From positions 62,001 to 126,000 of the forward strand of contig JAYEVK010000447.1 of NCBI GenBank assembly GCA_036346275.1: 64,000 nt of DNA. Reading direction: 5' to 3'. The notes under the pieces are model-generated. The model saw nothing but the letters and a program-made list of their open reading frames with translations, did no database searches and had not been told where the DNA came from. This DNA comes from Otatea glauca (taxonomy: Eukaryota; Streptophyta; Magnoliopsida; Poales; Poaceae). This document shows positions 12,786 through 25,101 of the stretch, piece after piece. Numbering within the stretch: position 1 is the first letter of the stretch; every line of letters starts with the position of its first letter. A program made the translations under genes and the position numbers.

Positions 12786-13598
12786 TGCCAGGTACTTCAT
12801 ACAATTCCTTTTACAGTGCCCTGTCCCCTTGCAGTAAAAACAAACAGCATCGGGTGCAGGTTCAGCCTTTTGCTTCTAAAGCTTAGACTTGTTGCTCGAG
12901 ATGTCATCTTGAGACTTACCCGCACCCTTATCCTAACCACTAGTCTTAGAGAACTTCTCCTTCTTGAACTTAGTAGTCTTTTGAACCATCATCACATGAC
13001 TAGAGCTTTTCTTAATGCTCTCCTTGGCTGACTTGAGCATCCCATGCAGATCAGTCAAGCTCTTCTCCATGCCATTCATATGAAAGTTCAAAATGAATGG
13101 CTCATAGCTCCGAGGGAGCGATTGGTGAACCAAATCAGTTGCCAACTCTGGACCAAGGGGAAAACCAAGCTTTGCCAAGCTCTCAATATAACCAATCATT
13201 TTGATCACATGAGGGCTGACCGGACTCCCTTCAGCTAGCCTGCACGCAAACAAGGACTTCGTGGTGTTGTACCTCTTAGCCCTAGCTTCGTTCTCAAACA
13301 TGCCTTTTAAACCCACAATCATATTATGGGCATCCACAGAGTTCACGGTGACAAGCATGAGACAGCTAACATCAATGGCGTCAGTGCAATGCTTTTCATA
13401 TTCATTCTTTTCAGCTCGAGTGGCATTCTCAGCAGGTTCATCAGGGTAGGGTTTCTCTAGAACATATTCCTTCTTTTCTTGTTTGAGAACAATTCTCAAA
13501 TTGTGATACCAGTCAATAAAGTTTGTTCCATTCAGTTTATCTTTTTCAAGGATCGAACGCAAGCTAAAACTGGGTGCGGAGGAAGTAGTAGGTGCCAT
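12786..13598 (-). pseudogene. copia-1 gag (capsid and zinc knuckle)
   Basis: Capsid gene of the copia element. An ATG at 13596-13598 (minus) opens a 221-codon frame with the motif KLNGTNFIDWYHNL near the start, typical of copia gag (UBN2/gag domain), and a helical middle (MKSLTDLHGML-type segment). The frame stops at about 12933. Continuing in the same frame past two stops, a CCHC zinc knuckle of the form C-x2-C-x4-H-x4-C is visible at about 12801-12843. Gag is thus complete in outline but interrupted before its nucleic-acid-binding tail. Confidence 0.9.
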
Positions 13599-14466
13599 TT
13601 AATCTACAACATAAATATGCAACAGATAAGCACTATGTTTATGCATGATCTTCTACTAAACAATTTAATAAAAGATATTCCCACTATATGAAACCATGTT
13701 CCCTCTAACAACATATAGTGAGTCAAGATCCAAATTTCATTAAGTCCTAGTGAGCTTTGGTATCACTGCTAGAAACCTAATATCGTTCGGTAAACAACAC
13801 CTTGCTAATTACATCTCATGTAATTCTTGTTGGTTGAGTGACATCACATGTCATCGACTCAACACCATGCCCTTAGGCCCAAAACTATTTTGATAGCCTA
13901 GTTAAGTTAAACCAATGTTCGCATGTACGTGTCCAACACATACCCTACCATGTCAAGATAAGTGACCGCACTCTACTTTGGCAGACGCACTACTCAATGA
14001 TCAAGACTCGATAGTTGCAACAATTTGGCAAGGCATCAAATTAACTTAATTTTCTTTGAGGGAAACTACTCTAACATGATCTAATTATCTAGCAAATCGT
14101 ATGTAAAGCACTGTAACAGAAAAATAAATCACAGATAATCACATTAAGCTGTGAAATAGTATGGCTCTTGACATAGCAATCTCCATTACCACGCCACCTA
14201 TTCATCGAGCCATCATGCTAGAGATCTCCATCCTACCTATCTATTACTCCTAATAGCTATCGATGAATTACATTGATCATCAAACATCACAAACCAACAC
14301 GCAGGCCGTTACACAATTATGTGTAGCCTTTGGCTATTTTTCATGACACGCAGGTCATGACCATGCATCACATACACGAGAGCCATACTATTCACATATT
14401 ATCCTACAATAACAAGTTATGCAAATAATCCAATATATCAACCTACGCGGGGTCGAGGGGCGGCAT
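13599..14466 (-). other. copia-1 5' untranslated leader
   Basis: No coding frame of note. The position between gag and the 5' LTR marks it as the leader that normally holds the primer-binding and packaging sites. A canonical primer-binding site adjacent to the LTR is not present, because foreign flank sequence (14467-14623) intervenes. Confidence 0.6.
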
Positions 14467-14623
14467 AGAATATGTTAGTCCAACACATCCGGTTGTCATT
14501 AATCACAAAAAATCACCATTAACATATAATGGAGGGACTAAATCCTTCTATCTCCCTCATTTTGGTGATTGATGACAACCCAACTACAAATAATAAAATT
14601 CAAATCAATTTCAAGTATATGTC
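14467..14623. repeat. Duplicate of the host flank, embedded inside copia-1
   Basis: This 157-bp block repeats 8369-8527, the host-LTR sequence directly left of the element, including TGTTAGTCCAACACATCCGG and the final ATGTC. It sits between the element leader and the right LTR, where only element sequence is expected. Similarity begins at TAGAAT in both copies, a possible microhomology at the junction. Confidence 0.9.
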
Positions 14624-16015
14624 TGAAGGGATACGGGTAGGCTACACTAGCACACAATCAAAATTTCTACCTTGTAAACCAGAAAGCCACGCAAGTAAAT
14701 GATCATGGATCGTTACCACTAGACGCACAGTGCAGCGGAAGGAAATTGATGCAGCCCGAATCAACGAAGTGTGTGTCCTGTTGCAGTGGTCGATCCTCCT
14801 CGTGCGGTTGCCGATCCTCCTCGCGCGGTGGTCGATCGTCCCGATCAGTGTCGCAGTAGCAGCAACACCTTTACTGGCGTCCACACATTCGGGAAAAGAA
14901 CACCGTGCGTCGGTGTGCCAGCACCAGCGCGCACGAGAAGGCTCAAGTAGAGACGGCTAGGGTTTCGGTGGCTACGCCCTCTCACGTACCCAATTGCAAC
15001 CACGAACTCCCTTTATATAGCCATCCCCTCCCCTGCGGTGGAACCTTACATTAGGGCCCAACTGAAGGACAAAGCCCACTTGGCCCATTAGTGACGGATC
15101 CAATCCATACCACTATATCCCAACCCTTTATGTGTGTGACCTTGTAGGTTCATGTATATTTGGACACGACTCGGGAACACCTTTCTGATCGATAATCGAT
15201 AGCGGTACCTAGCAGTACATATCGATTCCCAAATATCCATAGAACATCGGACGAACCTATTATAATGTGATAATGTCATGTTCCCTTTGTTTCACTATAT
15301 CAGATCAAGCTCAAGGCGAGAGTCGTGTCATCCTATGACAGCTCGATCTCTTCACTCATACCGTATTGGAATAATTTATCTGGATTGACTCTCAATCACA
15401 TCTAGCATGGCCATGCACTTATTTAATCCATCTACCTCGAGGGGCCCAGAGATATCTCTCTGTTATATAGGAGGAGCAAATTCCATCTTGATCATTCATG
15501 CACCTCAGCATGTTTCATAGTAAACCCGAAAGCTTCCTTTATAACTACCTGGTTAAAGAGTAGCGTTTGGTAGCTCCTAAGTAAACCATTACACATCTAG
15601 GAAACCAATGACGATCTCAGGTCTAAGGAACATACATACACTATGCATGAGATCCACTGATGACACATAAGAATATATATAACAATTCTCGTGGTGTCTC
15701 ATATGGGTCTATCCAACGCATGTTCTCTAACATGTGTCCACATTATCGATTAGATATCTCTCTCTATCACCTGTGAAATATGGTCATCAATCAATACATG
15801 TGCTGATCTATGAAACATAATCGTCCTATATTATGCTAACCGATCAGAGATAACTTGAATAATATCAATATATGGAAAAAGTTGCACGAACAAGTCACTT
15901 ACTTGTTGATTAATTCAATCGATATCTATTCAAAGGACAAACAATTATATTGTTCCATAAACATAAAGCGTGATACAATCATCTCTATGATCGCCTCAAG
16001 GGCATATCACCAACA
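14624..16015 (-). repeat. copia-1 5' LTR
   Basis: Begins TGAAGGGATACGGGTAGG and ends CATATCACCAACA, matching the left LTR ends. It is the longer copy (1392 bp) and has the block missing from 8528-9548. Its right edge is followed by the target duplication ATGTC at 16016-16020. Confidence 0.85.
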
Positions 16016-16392
16016 ATGTCAACTACATAAGAATCATATACTCAAGGGATGGGTTTTTAAGTAAAAATCCTCCATATGTAATATAGGAACATAGATCAAT
16101 ATTAGTGAAACCTCAAAATATGGAATGAATTGCCTTTAATGTGTGCATACATATATATGAGTTGGAACAATATGCACATATTCAAGTTAAGAACTTTCGT
16201 GGAGTTAATCCTATATTCTAGATCCTAGAAATGCAACAAAATATAAGAGTGTGACAACGAATGCTTACATACATGTGTTTCATATTTACATTCAAACGAG
16301 ACTAAACAATATCTTACTCAACAAATGACTTAATACCTCATTTAGATTTGTCATTAATCACCAAAACCAAATTAATGTAGCTTGAACTTACA
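16016..16392 (-). mobile_element. Large-LTR family, LTR fragment, right part
   Basis: Continuation of the LTR interrupted at 8527. It ends with ACCAAAACCAAATTAATG and CTTGAACTTACA (16381-16392), matching the end of the complete LTR near 29850-29882. Non-coding. Confidence 0.7.
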
Positions 16393-17100
16393 CACCTACC
16401 AGGGCAACCTATCACACTGGCCTCGAGTCTTTTCCCTACAGTTATGCCATCCCTACCACAAGCTCTTGGCTCCTCATCTTCTATACGTCCATGCTTATTT
16501 CATAAGGCTGCATGCTTGTATATTCACATGCATAATGTTATACATGCTCGACATCCTCTTGTCTCATGTCGGTCGCTTCTCTTCTTCAACGCTAGCCAAC
16601 TCAAATTTGTTGTTTCCTTACTAACCACGATGACCTCCCATCTTCATAGATGTTGGCATATCTGCTTTAGTTGTTGTTGTAAGATATGGAGAATCTTCTA
16701 ACCATCACTAGTGGCGTTGTGCCTCTCAAAGATGATGGCACACTCCTAGCTACCCAATGGTCTCATATCACCCATACCTCATCTTCAATGCAAAACTTCA
16801 TCTCCTCTCTGCCAGAGCTTCGCCATCATCGAGTTTCTTTGGCGCCATCATCGTCGGGGCCTTTGGCTCCCTCAACTCTACCCTTTGTTTTCAATAGCTC
16901 CATCAAGTACCATGACAATGTCCTTGTCAAACGGCTAAGGTAACCAACACAGCATTATTCTCATCTTCACCGCGTCGGCTCAGCTCTTCGTCTCTCCATG
17001 GGTCAGTGTCTTCTCGCATGACAAATTGACACCATTACACTCTTCGTGGTCTCCTTTGACTATATTCGTGCCATCGTCATTATAACTTATATTTTTATTC
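16393..17100. other. Intergenic, no gene seen
   Basis: Moderate-GC sequence with several short overlapping open frames (up to 85 codons) in two frames and no recognisable domain or start context. I see no element terminus or RNA gene in it. Confidence 0.4.
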
Positions 17101-17139
17101 AAATTTTCATTTATTTTTTAATGGAGTACTTGTAAAAAT

Positions 17140-17690
17140 TAAATTGATAATTTTATTTAATTATTTTTTGAATTTTACTTATTTATATATTTTATATTAG
17201 AATTTGTGTGGAAATCAAATCACATATTTTTTATTCTATATTTCAGCTATGTTTGGTTAGTGTTTGTATACCAGTTGCTAGTTTTTGCTCAATTTTTTCC
17301 CCAAATTATATTTATTTAGGGATATTATTTTGAAATTCATATGGAAATCAAATTAAAAAAATTCTTTTATTTTTCATTGTGTATTTTAGTTATTTTTTTG
17401 TTAGAATTTGTATACAAATAGAACTACTAACTTTTGTTTAATTTTCATTCCAAATTATATTTATTTAAAGATTTTATTCGGAACTCGTATGGAAATCAAA
17501 TAGCAATTTTTCCTTTTTTTTATGATGAATGTTATTTTTTGTTACAATTTGTATACAATTCCAACTGCTATTTTTTCTTTAATTTTTATTGCAAATTACA
17601 GTTATTTCATGATTTTACTTTGAAATTTGTATCAAAATCAAATTGCTAATTTAATTCTTTTTTATTTTGAATTCCAATTATTTATGTTTT
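17140..17690. repeat. Degenerate tandem repeat, unit about 140 bp
   Basis: The phrase TATGGAAATCAAAT or a variant recurs at about 17206, 17339, 17487 and 17627, a spacing of 133-148 bp. Between them similar phrases also recur, such as AATTATATTTATTTA and TTTGTATAC-AA. Very AT-rich, no coding potential. Confidence 0.7.
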
Positions 17691-17699
17691 GTAATATGA

Positions 17700-18180
17700 G
17701 CTCTTTCTTTTAATCAGACCATTATATTCTGGACTCATCAAAATCAACAGTATAGATTTTTGTCTTTTTGTACCAATTAGCATAAGAATTTCTATCCTTT
17801 GAGAACAAATGAGATGGTTTCTTTTTCTATCGTTTGAACAATATAACAGATAGAATATTGTAGGGGAACCTGAGGTGAGTTTATCAATTTTCTAGTTCAC
17901 TAACATTTTTTAAAAAAATTCTAGACTTTTTATAAATGGAATTGTAAAAATTAACCAATCCGTGACCGCGGAAGCACTGGTCGTACTTCCTCAGCTCGAA
18001 AGGAGCTACCGCTGGCGTTTCCACGGTTAGGGATGGAGCTTTATATATTTACAATTGCGTTCGAAACGACGTCAGATTTGTGAAAAAAAAATTGTCACAG
18101 GGTGTGGTGATTTCGTTTATGTAGCTAGGTATTCTTACTAGCCGTAAAAGAATAATGTTTGTGTCTTGGTCTTCATTCCA
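17700..18180. other. AT-rich intergenic, no gene seen
   Basis: AT-rich with a short GC-richer island at 17965-18035. No reading frame or RNA gene is recognisable. Confidence 0.4.
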
Positions 18181-18182
18181 CG

Positions 18183-19020
18183 TAGGGTTAACAAAATTAA
18201 AAATTCGATTTTTGAATGTTTTTGTTTTTTGAAAATTGGTAAAAATCGAGTGAAAATCGGTATAAACTGAAGAAGTTTGAATTCAAAAATTTTGAACTCA
18301 GTGATCAAACAACAACGAAAAAAACCAAAATCGAGCGATTTTCACCAATTTTTTATCAGTTTTCTTCAATTTTCGATTTCCCGCACAACGAAGGAAAATT
18401 GAAAAAATTCCAAAAACAATTAAAAATCCCAATTAATCTATAAAACACCTCAGAGAAATTTAAACAATTTTTCAAATCATTTATTTCTTCTAAAAAAATC
18501 CAAAACAACAATTAATGAAAAGGATAAGACACTGTCAGATTTTTATAAAAATTTACAAGATTTATTATATTCTGAAATTTTAATGTAACCATAACTAGTG
18601 CCAAAGGATCATGTACTAAAATTTTTAGAAATATTAGACTTCATTTAATGCCCATATAAAATCAAAAATTGAAGAGCATATACAATGATAGTAGCACTTT
18701 CAGAATTTTTAAAAGATACACATATCTGATCATCATCTGAAATTTTACAACATCGTTATAATTACATTAGAGTATCACACAAAAAATTTAAGAAATATTA
18801 TACTTCATTTTGTGGCCCTGAAAATAAAAAACTGAAGAGCATATATTCTGACAGTATCACTATCATAATTTTTTAAAAATACATAGATCTGATAATCATT
18901 TGAAAATTTTATAGCATCATTAGAATTACCTCAGGACCTCACACAAAAAATTTCAAAAACTTTTTACACTTTTTGCTATGTTTTTAAAAAAATTAAATTT
19001 AAATTTAAACTCAACGGTTT
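18183..19020 (-). repeat. Dispersed AT-rich repeat with about 165-bp periodicity, copy A
   Basis: The reverse complement of 18700-18990 aligns by eye with 45199-45400. Shared phrases are TGTGAGGTCCTGAGG / TATGAGGTCCTGGGG, TATATGCTCTT, and CACAAAATGAAGTATAATAT / CACTAAATGAAGTGTAATAT. Inside this copy GAAGAGCATATA recurs at about 18672 and 18833, a unit near 162 bp. The left part is rich in AAAATCG-type phrases and its edge TAGGGTTAACA resembles the TTGTTAACAC edge of the 45-kb copy in inverted form. No open reading frame; family unknown to me. Confidence 0.75.
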
Positions 19021-20762
19021 ACTGAGCGATTTTTATTGCTGAGCCGACTTGATACAAGCGAAAATCATCGATTTTGTGAAACCCGGTTCCACGGTAGAGT
19101 TTTTCTTCTGCGTTTTCTAGTGAGCATTTGATCGATTCGTGTGTGGTGGGGGCCGGGGCTAGGTCATGTGTACGTTTCTGGAGACGAGTCATCAATTCAG
19201 CTGTTGAAAGGCCTGCAAGGACTTTTGTACTGGATGATGTGACGTGGATGGATGGTGGCAAACATAAGCAGAAACACAAGCAGCTGATGCTCTGCAGCCT
19301 GCTTCAATATGGTACCGTTGTACGCATGACATCTACTGTATACTAGTATGCGATAATATAGTACTGTGGGTAACCAAGCTTCTTAATTCAGCCCATCTGG
19401 CTTATCGTGGAATTTAGAAGACGCCGGTTAGCTGACGTTGATGCAAGCTCGATTGAGCAGATTGATTCCAGACCAGGCATTGGGAGTAAAATACAAGGTA
19501 AGGTCTTTTGTCGTTTGTATATGTACTACACAGACAGATTAGACGACTGCTCCAAACTGCAACGACTTATGCAGTAAACGCGGTAGAGCTGAGTTGCCGA
19601 ATTGTGCACGATATATCCTTCTTGTAGCTGTAGGCTGTAGCTCGTGATTTCGACGGATTAGTGAAGAAGCACAGGCAAAACATATCGATGGTACGTACCT
19701 AATTATCATCCGTGTGGTGCTATCGAGCTAATTTTATATTTCTGGGTTGCTAATGTGCCATATGTTCCTTGGATTGAAATAATCAAATTGAGCAGTGTGT
19801 CGTTTTGTATGTAAATTACTTATTCTGATACAACTCATAGTACTTCAATTCTTGTGCGATGCATGATTCCATTGCAGTAGAAGCTTTTTCCTTGTGCATT
19901 TTTCAGTCGGCATTAATTTTACTCGTATGCGACGGCGGCGGCTTTTGTTGTTTGTATTCTACTTTTTTTTTCTCTCTTTCTTTCTTTCTTTCTTTGTTTT
20001 ATGCACTCTTGTTTGGACTCCACACTGTTCAGGATATAGGTGTGTACATGAACGAATCTAATAGGGCTCCTTCAGACTAGAGGCTACCCTCCATGTCAGC
20101 ACCGAAATACCCCCTCCCACCTCCAATCGGCCAATGCCGGTCCCCCCTTCACCATAGCCTCGACTACAACAGGAAGAAACAGAGAGAGAAGAAGTGGGCC
20201 TTTGCTGCCGATGCCTGAAGCAGATCTTGAGCCCGAGGGTTGCTAGAGGCTGGCAGCCAAGGGCTGAGCTGCTGAGGTAGATCTTGAGGACGACGAGGAG
20301 ATGGAGAGAGTGAGGAGAGGATTGAGGAGTGGTCGGGTGTCAAGGCTGAGTGGCTTAGATGGACTGAACATTCTGACCGAGGAGGTGAACTAGTAGCTTA
20401 GTAGCTACTGTGCTGCGAACCGACCAGCTATGTGCCCATGCAGTAGTGCCAACAACACTGTGCTGCCGAGTGCCCACCGAGTTGAGGTTGTGCCTACTGT
20501 TGGTAGTGGTTAATACTGAATAGAGAATCAGAAGTGATTAGTTATAACTGATTACTGATTAGTGAATAGTGATTGCTGAATACTTTTGTAGGTCAATACT
20601 CAATAGTCAATTTACAATATATTCAATAAGTCAATACTCAATAGCAAATACATTTTTAAGTCTTAACTATTTACTATTTTTGGTTCTATAATAGTAATAT
20701 AGTTGTATACTTGCAATCCACATTTACACTTGTGCAATGTATTTGCTTGTAGATTTATAACA
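19021..20762. other. Intergenic, no gene seen; pyrimidine tract at 19962-19996
   Basis: Mixed composition. Short frames on both strands (86 codons at 19019-19279 minus, 72 codons at 19128-19346 plus) overlap each other and have no domain. A CTTT-type simple repeat lies at about 19962-19996. At 20520-20660 short near-repeats of CAATACTCAATAG-like phrases occur. The segment just before 20763 may be the 5' untranslated part of the hAT gene that follows. Confidence 0.4.
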
Positions 20763-23213
20763 ATGGAGAAACAAACTTTACGTAATTATTTCATAAGTAA
20801 TTCAAGTAATACTCCCCCGACTGATGAGAGCACAACTCAACCAAAGAAGCTTCGATTAAAGTTTAATCCTAATAAAATTATCACTGATCCAGCATATCGC
20901 ATGCCATTGAAATCAGAGATGAAGTGGGGAGGGCATATTTGTCGAATGATCCAACTTGATCAATTGGGCATGCTTTTTCAAAGAAATTAGATGAAAAAAC
21001 AAATATGGAGATCCTTTCAAGGACAATGTTTTAATAAGTTTGATTGGCTGGAATATTGTGTAGAAAAGAATGACGTATTTTGTTTCCATTGTTTTCTTTT
21101 CAAGAAATTGTCGCGAGCGTATACATTTGAGAATGATGTATTTACAAAAGTCGGGTTCTCTCATTGGAAGACATCATTAGATGCTTTCAATAAATATGTT
21201 GGTGGTTCAAATAGTTTCTACAACATTGCAGGGTTGAGTGTGAAGACTTCAAAAATTAACAGCTAAGTGTATCTAGAAAACTGAATACTTACACTAAGGA
21301 GGCAGAAATAAATACAAAATTCGTTTGAATGCATCTTTAGACATTGCAAGTTATGTCATAGTACAAAGTGAAGCTTTTCGTGGATATGATACACCATCGA
21401 CTTCCATTAACAAGGGCAATTTCAAAGAGGTATTGGATTGGTGCAAAGATAAGGAGGAAGTGAATGAGGTATTTGATACAGCTCTAGGGCATGCAGTTAT
21501 GATTTCTCTAGATTTTCAAAAGAAGCTTTCGAAATGTTGTGCACAAGAGGTCACGAAATTGATTAAGGGTGAGATTGAAGATAAAAATTTCGTAGTTCTT
21601 ATTGATGAGCCTCAAGATGTATCGATAAAGGAGCAAATATTAGTTATTGTGAGGTTAGTTGTACATATTTGTTTAGTCATACCATTTATGTATTGTTGCG
21701 TTGTTCCAACTTTGTAAAATTTGTGACATGCAGATTTGTCAACAATCAAGGGAAAGTCATGGAAAAGTTTCTTGCTATTAAGCATATCACAAATTGTACA
21801 TCCACGGCATTGAAGGAAGCTTTAGTTGGTGTGCTTGGTCTACATGGTTTACCAATTTCTAAGCTACGTGGCCAGGGCTATGGTAGAGTTTCTAATATGA
21901 GAGGTGAATTTAATGGCTTGAAAAAAAATTATTCGATATGAGAATCCATCGGCTTTCTATATTCACTGTTTCACCCATCAACTACAGTTGGTGGTTATCA
22001 CTATCGCAAGTTGTAGTAGAGCTATTGCATATTTCTTCAACTATTTTCCCTTGATAGCGACTGCCATGAGTGCTTCTTGCAAGATAAAAGAAGTTTTGAC
22101 ATAAAAGCATTGTGATGTCTTGTTGAAGAAGTTGGAGAATGATTTGATTTTTAGTTGGGGCAGGGATTACAACAAGAAATTGGCCTAGCTAGATATAAAG
22201 ATACTCGATAGGGCTCATACCTCAAAATCTTGCTTCGTATATACCAAATGTGGGAGGCAGTGGTGTATGTACTAGAGCTTATAATTGAAGATTCTGGTCA
22301 AAATTGAAGTCATAATGTAGCATCAGGTTTACTAAAAAAGATGGAATACTTTGAATTTGCATTCATCATGTATTTTTTTAATAACCTTGTTGAGTATTAC
22401 AGATGAGTTATCACTTGCTTGGCAAAGAAAGCATCAAGACATTGTTAAAACTATGGGATTGATACAAGATGTAAAAGAATGCTTGCAAGATATGAGGGAC
22501 AATAGGTGGGAGCTATTGTTCAAATAAGTCGAAAGCTTTTGTGAGATATATAGGATTGTTGTGCCAAATATGGATGATACTATTTGAGTTATGGATAAAT
22601 CCGTGTGTCGGATGTCGGAAGCATACAGTGACTTAACATCAATATAACAAAATTGATATTTTCAATGCTACTCTTAATGTAACTATGAATGAAATGAATC
22701 ATCACTTCAATAAAGTTTCATTGGAGTTATTGGTATGCATGTCTTGTCTTGATCCAAGTGACTCCTCTAAGTTTGATGTTGATAAACTTGTTCGGTTTGC
22801 TAAGATTTATGCTGATAATTTCACTATAGCTGATGGGTTCTTATTAAAAGTCAGCTTCAAACCATCATTCTCAATATTAGGGGAATTTAGGAATTTTATG
22901 AATGTCATGATATTTCAAAATTTGCACAAATGATGGTTGAAACAAAAAAGATAGGACTTTTCCATTGGTATATCGCATCATTGAGTTGGCATTGATCCTT
23001 CTGGTGGCAACAGAATCTGTTGAGAGAATATTTTCGGCAATGAATATTATGAAAACATATTTGCACAACAAAGTAGCGAATGATTGGCTCAATGACTTGA
23101 TAGTATGCCACACCGAGCGAGAGATATTTATAAGCATTGATGATGCTAGAATAATAAAACGCTTTCAAGGTATGAAAACTCGTAGAATAAATTTCGCTCG
23201 TGATTCAAGCTAG
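20763..23213 (+). pseudogene. hAT-superfamily transposase (TTF zinc finger type), broken
   Basis: A degenerate transposase gene for cut-and-paste movement. The ATG at 20763 opens a frame with TLRNYF near its start. A TTF-type zinc-finger region follows (WLEYCVEKNDVFCFHCFLF, then HWKTSLDAFNKYVGGSNS). The core continues with RLNASLDIASYV, FRGYDT and NKGNFKEVL, then RFVNNQGKV and SKLRGQGY. The C-terminal hAT dimerisation region is recognisable at 22965-23213 by LLVATESVERIFSAMNIMK. There are stops at 20988-20990 and 21264-21266 and several frameshifts, especially between 21940 and 22960. An 80-bp GT-AG intron is well placed at 21654-21733. I could not locate terminal inverted repeats, so element ends are unknown. 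Confidence 0.88.
21654..21733 (+). other. Probable intron in the hAT transposase pseudogene
   Basis: The donor GTTAGT begins at 21654 and the acceptor CAG ends at 21733. Removing the 80 bp joins the codons for VIV-R to FVNNQGKV in one frame, which matches the order of motifs in hAT TTF-type transposases. The intron has no long open continuation. Confidence 0.7.
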
Positions 23214-25100
23214 CGTCTTAGTGGTATGTTGTCTTTATTTTGAATGTTCATAATCATTTACAATTTACTATTATATCACTAATTTTGTAATTTTAGATAT
23301 GTAGATCGTTTTAGGCGCATATTAATGTGTTTTTAGATGCCTTTCTATTAGTGTCCAGCGAGGTATCTTCCTTCATTATATTTTTGCTTTTTTGCTATGC
23401 TTCTCTTTTATTCGTGTATTAATTTTAATTGCACAATACTACATTTAGCATCAACTGGATGTGTACTTTTAGGTGTTGAAATGCTTCTAGAAGCAAAACG
23501 TGTCATTTTTTTTGCTCACATGTCGACGCAAGAGGCAAAAAAACATGCGAGGAAAGGGAAGTGTGATGGGAGCTTGTGAATGGTTTCGTGTCTGGGCTCT
23601 AGGCCATGTCCTTGACGAGGAAACAGCAGCATGTATTGTATTATTAATGCGACAGTATTAGCTCGTTAAATTTCATATGCTACTCTGTTCGACGGCTAAC
23701 AGAGAAGAACATCATGGTGAAGTCGTCGAGCGATCGAAATTTCATGAATTCACTCGTAGGGTCTTCAATCGGAGTAGGAAATGAAAATAACCGTCAGATT
23801 TCTCCACACATATGTATCATCTCTTTGCCAAGGCGGTGGCCTATGACATGCTGCTTAATTGTGATCTAGATCACCAGCAGGGAGATCTGAAATCTCGAGG
23901 CTTGCTTTGTGCTTTACATGCCATCATCCCTTTCCGCTGGATGCGTTGCATGTCGGCTCGATCGAATCTCTCTCTTTGGATTAAAGTTTGCAGGGGGCAT
24001 TTGTTTGACCGATCGATTGGTTTGTGGTGGCGGGGACTGTGTGTTTTGTACCATTCAGGATGGGTCCTGTTAGCTAAGCTGCTGGAATGCTTCTAGAAGC
24101 AAATTAAGCTAGACATAGATATGATCGATGGACCTTTTGTACCAGCGTAGATGTGGACGGATGAGTCAAGAAGCACAATCGGTACATTCAACTATAATCT
24201 GGACGCTCGAGTGCTTTACATGTCATCGTCTCTTTGGGAGTTGCTCTGCATGCTGTCATCTAGGCATCTCGTATGGTGTGTAAATGTGGAGAGGAAAGTT
24301 GCACATATCTTGTAAGCAAAAATCCATGCCATGCTATTGCTGTCGCCGTTGATGCTGCTAGTGAAGGAAGATAAGCAAACAAGCTGGCCCAGTTGGTTCT
24401 GGATGGATTATCAACTGATGGACCAGCCTAGTTGTCTGTCTCGTACCGAAAAGTATCCCCCAAACAGTCGTCGGTTGCCGTGGCAATTGGCAAGTGAGTG
24501 AGAGCTGTTCCTGCCCGCTGTAGTGGGGCCCACATGTCAGGGGTGGCTTTCTCCTGTATGTTCCCTGGCCCCCTTCTCTTTGTGTAACCTAAGTGAATGT
24601 TAAACATTTGAAAACAAATGTATTATTATTTAAAAGTTATATAAATATTAAAATATAAATCAAGACCGAATGATGATCACCTATCCCTTCATATTATTCA
24701 AAATGTATGTAAATTATATTGAGAGGGCTCGTTTCGCAACCGACGAACCAATCCAATTGTCCCGTACCAAAAAGTCTCTCCCCGAGCAGCCATGGAAAGT
24801 ATGTGAACTGATCCAGTGTGACACTAACCCACAGCTAGTTAACCAGGGCTCTAATCCTTCCCTATCCAAACAAGCTCTTAACAATTCTTCTCTATCCAAA
24901 TAAGCCCTTAACATAATCACGTTAGTACTAATTAGTGTGCTACATATATATATATTTTTTCTCTCTCGTCGACATGACATTTATAGCGAAATCGATAATG
25001 AGTCAATTTTCCTTTATAATTGCTATGGTCTTACAACCTTTTTATTGAGTTGCATGCACCAATCAGTTCACCAAAAAGATTAAGCTAATGAGGAAAGGTG
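23214..25100. other. Intergenic, no gene seen; diverged internal duplications
   Basis: No convincing coding sequence. The phrase TGCTTCTAGAAGCAAA occurs at about 23481 and 24089, and a related GTTCCTAGAAAC lies near 25640. Upstream of the last two, the similar strings TGTGGTGG-GGGACT and GATGGGT-CT also recur (24023 and 25550), so a few hundred bases seem duplicated and diverged. Short frames (94 codons at 23812, 77 at 24670) have no domain. Confidence 0.45.
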
Positions 25101-25101
25101 A

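Larger units (their letters stand above)
8528..16015 (-). mobile_element. Degenerate Ty1/copia retrotransposon (copia-1)
   Basis: A full-length but dead Ty1/copia element on the minus strand. LTRs are at 8528-9548 and 14624-16015, and the gene order gag, protease, integrase, reverse transcriptase, RNase H (integrase before RT) is diagnostic of Ty1/copia. A polypurine tract (CAAGTGGGAGAC, minus strand, 9549-9560) precedes the left LTR. The left LTR lacks about 370 bp present in the right one. Unusually, 157 bp of flanking host-LTR sequence is repeated inside the element at 14467-14623, and the expected primer-binding site next to the right LTR is gone. The element is nested in a large-LTR family fragment with target duplication ATGTC. 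Confidence 0.9.

Noticed and set aside
13750..13775. Primer-binding site TTTGGTATCACTGC for a plus-strand element
   Set aside because: It lies in the leader of the minus-strand copia-1 with no LTR end beside it and matches the tRNA-Met complement only in part.
18183..19020. Centromeric satellite array
   Set aside because: The unit is near 165 bp, but only about three diverged units occur here, the relatives are dispersed, and the sequence does not resemble CentO/CentC as I know them.
24225..24265. microRNA-like match (CTCTTTGGGAGTTGCTCTGC resembles part of miR399)
   Set aside because: Several mismatches to the mature sequence and no complementary arm nearby, so no precursor hairpin.
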